64,000 nt of DNA, taken from contig JAWZYU010000013.1 in NCBI GenBank assembly GCA_038380435.1, forward strand, positions 66,544,446 through 66,608,445, in the 5' to 3' direction. Positions 45,201-54,200 of the stretch are shown here, piece after piece (position 1 is the first letter of the stretch; each line of letters begins with the position of its first letter). The position numbers and the translations under genes are program-made. The notes under the pieces were generated by a model, which made no database searches, was not told the DNA's origin, and worked only from the letters and a program-made list of their open reading frames with translations. Origin of the DNA: Ryuthela nishihirai (Eukaryota; Arthropoda; Arachnida; Araneae; Heptathelidae).

Positions 45201-48200
45201 ATATCAAAAACAAGTTCATTAATAAAATCCGAGAATCAGTTAACATGAGTCCCACACTTTTAATGCAGCTTCTGTGACGTTGATACTTGGTTTTCTCCAA
45301 CAACTGTTAAATCACGTTAGGTGGCAAATTACCCTGTGACAAATATTTGAATATTTCCTTGCTGGATAAATGGAAAACTATGCTCAAAGCTGTCTAATTT
45401 TGAAAATAAACTATTTATAGAAACCATCACTGGAAATATGAACATCTCACTAAAAGCTATCTAAATATCGATTTTTTTCAACAGAATTCCGTTAGTATTA
45501 AATTATATCACGGGGTTCTCCAAATATTAATATAATGTTCACTATCCACCCGTTTTGTTGAAAACCTGCTGTGGGACACTCCTACTTAGGCTGTTATCAC
45601 CACAGTTAGGAGTCTTCCTTCGTGGTTTCTGGCACAGATGCTTTGAGGTGTTGCTGTTGTTGGACCGTCGTTTTCTGCATTCGTTGTTATCGATGGTTCC
45701 TGGCAGAGCTCCGCGGCAGTTCGGTGTTATGATCAATTGACAACACTCACCTTATACAGCACAGACGCAAAAACGTAGACAGATTTTTACTTCATATTAA
45801 GAAATTTTACAGATGCGTTTTGGATCAATCTTGATTCGTGATCACTGTTAAAGTAAAAGAGTTTGAGAGTGCCGTGCTACTTTATTTGTTTACATTTTGG
45901 TGCGCGATTATTATGGAAGCTGAATAACAGCATTTGCGTCATAAGAAGTTACCTTAAAGTTATTTAAAGCACAATAACTGTTGCAAAAATTTGATTAATA
46001 AAATAATTCGGAAAATTTGTGTTATGGTTCTTTGAGGTTTTGCAATGTCTGTGGAGAAGTGTTTAGAACGAACATAAGAGTAGAGAAAAGAATCACAGAT
46101 ATTTTTTCTTGTAAATAGAACCCATGCCTTTTAGCCTAAAAAAATTGAGTCTTAACTGAGACTCACGATTTCCTGATAATGTGACAGGTGCTTTGACCGC
46201 TTAGCAATCGAAGCTAATGCTCATTTGTACCTAATTCTGACGAAGCTTTCCAGTGCAATCGCTCGTGTCGCCATTTATAGTCGGGAAACGAAGAGTGTTG
46301 AACGTGATGTTGAAATAAGTATGTTGATTATATATAAGAAAATATTTATTTCCAAAGTAGGCTGTTAATGTCCCAAAGCCTCTATAATTCTTTACATATA
46401 AGGAAAGTGCATTGTTCAAAATCAAATATTGGACAGATTTGAGTGAAATTTTCAATTTATCTTTAGTAATATTTTTCCGGAAAAAGTTTATTTCAAACGT
46501 TAGGGGGCTTGTAATGAGTCTTTCCATTAACGAAACTTATCAAATGTCTTAATAGTCTTTGAAGGGTAACATTGGTCTTATATTTATTTCTTTCAGGTTT
46601 AAAACGTGATAGCACTTTAAAATCACATAAAATGAATATATTAAATTGAAATATTCCTTTTCACAGATGATGGTGTTCTAGGTCTTTACCGAGCATTCTT
46701 TACGGCCGGAGCTGCAGGAGTGTTGGTGACTTTGTGGAAGATTCGAGATGATGTAACCTTGCTTTTTATGGAGAAATTTTATTCTGTTTTCAAAGTAAGA
46801 CAAAAAGGCTAAAAAAACATAAAAGTGCAATGAAAAGTCAGTTTTCTATAATTAGTAATCATTATATGCATTGTAGATAATCTTTGTGCTGTATTCTGCA
46901 ATCCAGACTTACGTTAAAATGCGAATAGTTATCATTGTTCCACTAACGGTTTGTTGTGCCAAGTATGTAGAACTGGGATCCATGCCATTTACCCCCATGA
47001 TCTTCGTTCTGTGGCTATTGCTAGTTGCCCGAAAGTCTAGCTGGTAGGCCGAGTTTTCTCGCTGGCGAGATATTAAGTAAGAGCGCAAACACAAGAGAAG
47101 GTGAGATTATAATCTAAGTTCACAGATACCTTTTAACTAACTAAAAATATTAAAATTCGTTTAAAAACATTTAAGAGTGTTTTAATGCGTTTGACTCTAG
47201 ATAGGAGCAACTGAGAAAAGTTGTCAGGTCACGCTGCATGTTGTGGCTGCAGTGTTATTAGACTAGTGACGTTGGTCATATGCCACAATGAGGTTGTCTT
47301 CATTGGTGGAAAGTTGCTCAATAATTGGTCCAATGGTTTAACGGACTATTACAGATCCTGTTGAAACATGAATCTCCAAGGTAACACAGGGTCACTGACG
47401 TCATCATTAATACAGGGCATCCTTTTCTTATAAGATGTGATATTCTTTTGTCACCACTAATCGGAATTAAGTACAGTGTCACGTGTACAGATAAATTTGA
47501 CTTCATCAACGTATGGTGCATACTCAATATTTAAGATTATTTTCGTTGGTGAAGTAATGGGTTTCTTATGCTTAATGTCACTTTTATGTTCTCTAAACGT
47601 GAATTAGCATGTTCTCTTCCCTTTACTGATATATGGGAGAATGTTTGGTCTTTCAGGTTGAGTTTTGTTATGACAATTCATATACACAAACAATTTTGGG
47701 TTGGGTTGTTTTACCTCTGAGCGGCACTTTTTTTGCTCACCATGGGCTAAAATGGCCAGGTCACATGGACCCCGAAGGCTCAGAGAAGGTTGGGGGAGGG
47801 GACCCACTGGAACAGCTGTTGGGAGACAGATGGTAGCCTCCCGTCAAGGCCATCCAGCGTGTTCCTTAACGTGCACAGGGCATGCTCTCCTGCACACGGA
47901 GCCACGGCTTAACCTCCCATCCGACGGACGGCGGCCTTTCCAAGCTCATCGGTGTCTTCTACTGACCGTGGGCAGGGCGGGGAATTTTTGCGGAGATAAA
48001 TCTCAACGCTGACCCAACTGGGACTCGAACCTGGGAACTACAGATTACGAGCCTGGCGCGCTACCGACTGAGCCACCGCCGCCCCCATATACACAAACAA
48101 TACATGTATTTTTATGTTTCGATATCAAATTCCGTGGCAGCAGGTACTGTGTGATTATAAGGCTTTACTACCTATATTTAAGTCAATGTTAAATATGGTA

Positions 48201-51200
48201 TTTGAGATATAACTCATATCCCGTATTTATTTTCGTGGATTTCATTTTACTCTTAATGTTAGAAGCTTGTGTTGCTGTGTGGGTGGAGAATTTCGGCTAT
48301 TTGTGTACTTCCGCTGAGCTTTTTACTCGTGGTGCAGGCCGTTAGTACCTTTCAAAAGAGATACTCTCTTTTGGAAGGGAACGGAAGGGGAGGGCTGCCA
48401 GTTCAGTATGGCCTGCTGATCTGGTCATCTACGGCCACTTTTTTCTTTTTTTTCAACCCTGCTGAGGAGTGGTCAACTTCACAGGGTCCTGGTGCTGACC
48501 ATTTATACCTACTAGACTGGACTTGTTTATGGATTTGAGCTTGATTATGGATCCTGGACTTGCTGCACTGGTGGGCCTCTGTTGAGGGAGAGTCTGCCGC
48601 TGTGTTTTCTGTTTGCTTCTGGGTTGCCAGCTCTAAGTGAACAGAGGCATGGGATACCTTATATCAGCTGGTGGATAATCCTAATCAGAGGCCATCGCAG
48701 GTACCTGAACCTTACTTAGCTAGTTGGGCATCGTCAAGCCTAAACTGGAGTAATGCGTCTCAGGCAGGCCATGTGCCTCTTGAAAAGTCTACTTGAAAAG
48801 GTGGTGCCTGAAGTTCCTACCAGCATCGGTGACTTCAGCCTTTAGCGGAGGAGGAACGGGTCTTTGCCCCATGCCTGCGATCAGGGGGCTGTTTGATATT
48901 GTTGGCCCTACCAATCTCAATAAACCTAATTTCTTTAAAAATCCTACTAATCATTTTCTTTCTGCAGGAACGTGGAACGTGAGGACATTACATAGAGATT
49001 ATTCTCTTGATGTCCTCATGCAGGAATTCCAGCGCTATAACCTAGATATTCTAGGCTTGCAAGAGACCAGATGGACAGGTAAAGGTGAGATACTTAAAAA
49101 TAACTTTAAATTTCTCTATACAGGGAGGGAGGATGGAAAGCATCACCAAGGCGTGGGTCTGCTGCTCAGCAGACATGCTAGTGATGCTCTTCTAGGATAT
49201 GAGTGCATTAATGAAAGGTTTCTTACAGCAAAATTTCAGACAAGCATTAAAAACTTGAATGTTATCTGCTGTTATGCCCCCACTGAGGATGCTGATGAGG
49301 ATGAGAAGGATAGGTTTTACGGACAACTTCAGGACATTTTGAATTCTATCAAGAAAGGAGATATTACCCTTGTTCTTGGTGACTTCAATGCCAAAGTTGG
49401 TACCGACTCTGACCTTTGGGGAGGAGTAATAGGTCCTTTTGGTATTGGTAGCTGCAATGGCAATGGGCAACGTCTCCTACAGGTAAGTAAACTCAATGGT
49501 TTCAGAATAACTAACACATATTACAAACACCGCGACATACATAAATACTCATGGGTTTCACCTGATGGGCTGCATAGGAATATGATTGATTATATATTAA
49601 TTAACAGCAAATGGGCTAGTTCTGTTAGAAATACCAGGGCATATAGGGGAGCTGAAATTGGATCCGACCATTACCTTGTTAAAAGTGTCTTGCAACTGAA
49701 ACTTAAAAAGTGTTGTGCTAGGGTTAAAAAATTTACTTTTAATACTGAAACTCTGAATGACCCAGTTATAGCTAAAGCTTACCATGATAGGTTACTTAGT
49801 CATTATGACGGTCATGGTTTGCTTAATACTGAAGTTGAGGAAGAATGGGGCCATTTTAAACAGGCTTTTTTGGAAACTAACAGTACTCTTTTAGGAAAAA
49901 AGGAGCAGAGGAGGCAGAATTATTTAAGTGACAAGGCAATTGAGCTTATTTCAGAAAGAAGGAATTGCAGGAATGTCCTTAATCAGTACCCTACTAGTCC
50001 TAATAGAAAAGATTACAGAGAGCTTAATAAACGTGTAAAGGATCAGTTAGCTACTGATAAAAATCTTTGGCTTGATAGCTTGGCTGACAAAGCTGAGGAA
50101 GCGGTTAGGCAGCACAACAGCAGAGAGCTGTACCAGATAGTTAATGTTTTATGTGGTAGAAAACGGACAGGCGTACAGGGATTGAAGGATAAACAAGGTA
50201 AGGTTATAGAAGGTGAGGATTCTCTCATGGCTAGGTGGGCTGAGCATTTCAGTGATGTTCTAAACAATGTGGTTAGTTCTACTCCCATTGTTTGTAATGA
50301 TGATAGATGCATTGGCAGCTTTAATGTTGGCCCTATAACACAATCTGAAGTTAGTTTGGCTATCTCTAAACTTAAACTTCATAAATCCCCAGGGGTAGAT
50401 GAAATTACTACAGAAATGCTCAGAGCTGGGAATGTTTTGGTTATCACTTGGATGACTGAAATTTTGAATAACTTTTATGATAAAGGCATGGTTCCTAAAG
50501 ATTTTACCAGAGCTATTATTATCCCTATTTTCAAAAAAGGTGATCGCAGTTCTTGTGATAACTATAGGGGTATCAGCCTACTCTCTGTTCCAGGTAAAGT
50601 TCTTTCCATGATTGTGCTTAATAGAATTAAGAATCTGGTTGACAGGCAATTGCGTGATGAGCAATGTGGATTCAGAAGTGGTAGGGGATGTGTAGATCAG
50701 ATATTTTCACTTAGGCAGATTCTTGAGAAATGTTTAGAGTTTCAGAAACCTTTGGTTGCTAGCTTTGTTGATTTCAAAAAGGCTTTTGACTCTGTTGATC
50801 GTCATAATTTGTGGTTGATTGTGAAATCATATGGTATACCAGACAAGTTAGTTAACATAATGAAAGCTCTCTATAATAACACTGAGTCATGTGTGAGAGT
50901 TGGTACGTCTTGTAGCAATTGGTTTAGCATTACTTCTGGTGTTCGACAAGGGTGCATTTTGTCTCCTTTTCTCTTTAGTTTGGTTGTTGATTATGTTATG
51001 CGAAATTCACTTCAAGGGAAAGCTTTTGGCCTTAAATGGGCTGGAGATACGAAAATTTCTGATTTAGATTATGCTGATGATTTAGCCCTTTTGGCAAATG
51101 ATGTTGATGAGATGAACTCTTTCATTCGAACTGTTGATGAGACTGGGAGTACAGTAGGTTTGGTTATAAACAGAGAGAAAACTAAAGTGATGAAAATTGG

Positions 51201-54200
51201 TCAGGCAGGTTGTGATTCAGTTAATCTGAATGGTTGCAGTCTTGAGCAGGTGTCACAGTTTAATTATCTTGGGAGCTATGTAACTGATACTGGTGATGTG
51301 CGGCATGAGATTAACAGACGAATAGGTATTGCTGCTGGGACTTTTAAGAATCTATGGAGATTGTGGAGAAATAGGCGTATACACCTAAAGACTAAAATTA
51401 GACTGTATAATAGTTTGGTTCTTTCTAGGGTTAGTTATGGTAGTGAAACTTGGACGCTGTGTAAACAAGATAACAGGAAACTAGATGCTTTTGATTCTAG
51501 ATGCTTACGCAGTATCTTGGGTATTAGGTGGTTTAACTTTGTAACTAATGATGAGGTTAGGCAAAGGAGTCTGCAACCTCCTTTAAGCAGCATATTGTGC
51601 AGAGAGAGACTCCGCTGGTTTGGCCATGTTGCCCGTATGGATAATTATAGATTGGCGAATAGGGTTATGAACAGTGTGCCTAGAGGCTTCAGAAGGAGGG
51701 GGAGACCTAGGATGCGGTGGGCAGACAATGTCAAACAGGACCTTGTTAGAATTGGTGTGCAGTTGCCGGATGCAGCAGATGTAGCTCAGGACAGATATGC
51801 TTGGAGAAGTAAACTGCATGGTCTGGTTGGACCTCCGTAGCCCATGGCTGCTTGAGGATGATGATGATGATGATGATGATTAGTAGCAAAATGCATTCGT
51901 TTTTGCATAACGTATTGCATACATATGTTTCATAAAATTAATTTTAGCTTCATATGATAAATATCTATTTGAGTCTTGAAACTTTTGAAAATACAACTTT
52001 GTTATTAATGACATTAGTTGTACAGAAAAAAGGCATTTCAATGGGGAACCGATGCAGCTAAAAGCAACTTTCCTACTTTATGGCTTTAAAACACGATAGA
52101 AATACATGTAATTAAAATAGATTACTTTTCTGAAACTGTAAAATATGCTTATAATTTATAAAACGACTGTTATTAATTTTAAGTTTCAAAAGTGCAATTA
52201 CGGTAATAATTAGCAATCATTGTTATTGATATCATATGCAAGAATTTCAAATATAAGTTAAATAATTCACCGTTTTGCCTTATGGTAAACAAAAGTACTA
52301 AGAAATAAAAATCATTTTAAACAATAGCTTAGAAGTTTTTTAATGGCATGTATGTATTATGAAACACGTATGGTGGCATCCACTTAACGTGATTAATTAA
52401 AACCAAAAAAAGAAAGTCTCGGTAAGCGATTTTCACGATATGTGAGCAATAGGGACCAGTTATTTTTCCAATATATAGATGATGTTTAATAAAGAGTATG
52501 ACCTTTTTTTGAAACAAATTCTTAAAATAAAGACAACTGTAAATTAGACTTTAATTAAGAAAAAATTTGAAAAATTTAGCAAAATGATGCGAAGTTTCTA
52601 TTCGAATCCGTAAACTTTTTAGATGCACTAAATAAGCTTTTGTTTGAAACAGATTCACACTAACATCACTTTTTCTTTTTCGTAGGTGCCCTATACCTAA
52701 GTTGTTTAACAATTAAAATATTAATATAATCAGAATTATTATTATTATTATTTATTAGCCTTCCCGTGGTCGAGTGGTTAGCGCGCTTGGCTACTGATCT
52801 AAGGGCCCCGGGTTAAGGCATGGATGTATGTGTCGTTTTTCTGCTGAGAGCCTGCCATCCTTTCAGACCTTCTCTATATAGCATATAAACTGACAGGCTC
52901 CTGTAAGACCTCTGTGGCAAGCAGCTGCTCGAGGGGGTATTTATTTATTTATATATATATTTTTAATAATGTACAATATAATGCACTGGTGTCAACAACT
53001 CACTGCTTCAAAAAATTATATTGCGTCACTAAAGTTCGCTTTGAATACAAAAAATTGTTTATAATAAATAAAAAAAAATAAATACCCCTTCAAGCAGCTG
53101 CTTGCCACAGAGGTCTGACAAGAGCCTGTCAGTTTACATGCCATAGTAGAAGGTCTGTGAGGGTGGCAGAACATCAGCAGAAAAACGACACATACATCCA
53201 TGCCTTACCCGGGGCTCGAACCCAGGTCCCTTAGATCAGTAGCCAAGCGCGCTAAACACTCGGCCACGGGACGGCTAATAATAAATTTCCCCTCCAGCAG
53301 CTGCTTGCCACAGAGGTCTGACAGGAGCCTGTCAGTTTATATGCCATAGTAGATCTGAGAGGATTGCAAGACCTCAACAGAAAAACGACATGAACATCCA
53401 TGCCTTACCCGGGGCTCGAACCCAGGTCCCTTATATTAGTAGCCAAGCGCGCTAACCACTCGGCCACGGGAGGTGTTCCAAAATCCCAAAACATGCAAAG
53501 CACACACGTTAATATTCTATGAGTGCAATCTCTTGACTGAATATGCGAGACTTTTTCGGGCATCTCTTTTTCACTTTGGTGCTATCCTCAAAATATATTT
53601 TCCTATCCAAAGAGAAGATGAAAAAATGAACAATTATTTGTCTCTCTAATTAGAAGCAAAAACAAATCTCACTAATACATAAATATGGAAAAAGTGACTC
53701 AAAATTTGGTGGGCTTGGAAGAGTACATTGATTGCACATTCTATGTGATATTTATTCTACGATGTGAGGTCTTGTGGGGTGCAGTGCTTTACTCCCAAGT
53801 ACATATTTGTCACTAATAGATAGCATGAAATTTCACTCGCTTGAACTCGAAAAATGTTTTTTCCGTAAGTCGGAAAATCACGGTCAAGCGGATTTTATTG
53901 AGATTTTTTAATGCGTTCGAAAAGAAAAATCACTGTAATGCAAGCAAACACCCATTGCATTGCAAAAACCGCAAGATAAATAAAATTGTTGATGTAAATT
54001 ATATGCTGCATGCCTTAGTGCTTCAATATATATAGTTCTTCAAACATTTCAGGGGCAAGGGTGGTGCAGTCGGTAGCGCGCCAGGCTTGTAATCTGCAGT
54101 TCGAGTCCCAGCTGGGCCAGCGTTGAGATTTATATCCGCAAAGCTCTCCGCTCTGCTAACAGTCAGTAGGGGACACCGATGGGCTTGAAAGGCCGCCGTC

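Larger units (their letters stand above)
48326..51880 (+). mobile_element. RTE-type LINE, copy 2, uninterrupted ORF
   Basis: The 5' end CTCGTGGTGCAGGCCGTTAG matches copy 1 exactly, and both end in a (GAT)n tail, the short tandem tail typical of RTE elements. About 540 bp of leader precede the ORF. A one-base deletion relative to copy 1 lies near 48784 (AAAAG versus AAAAAG), just upstream of the ORF. It lies in sense orientation in the last intron of the CHAT gene. I see no clear target duplication. Confidence 0.93.
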
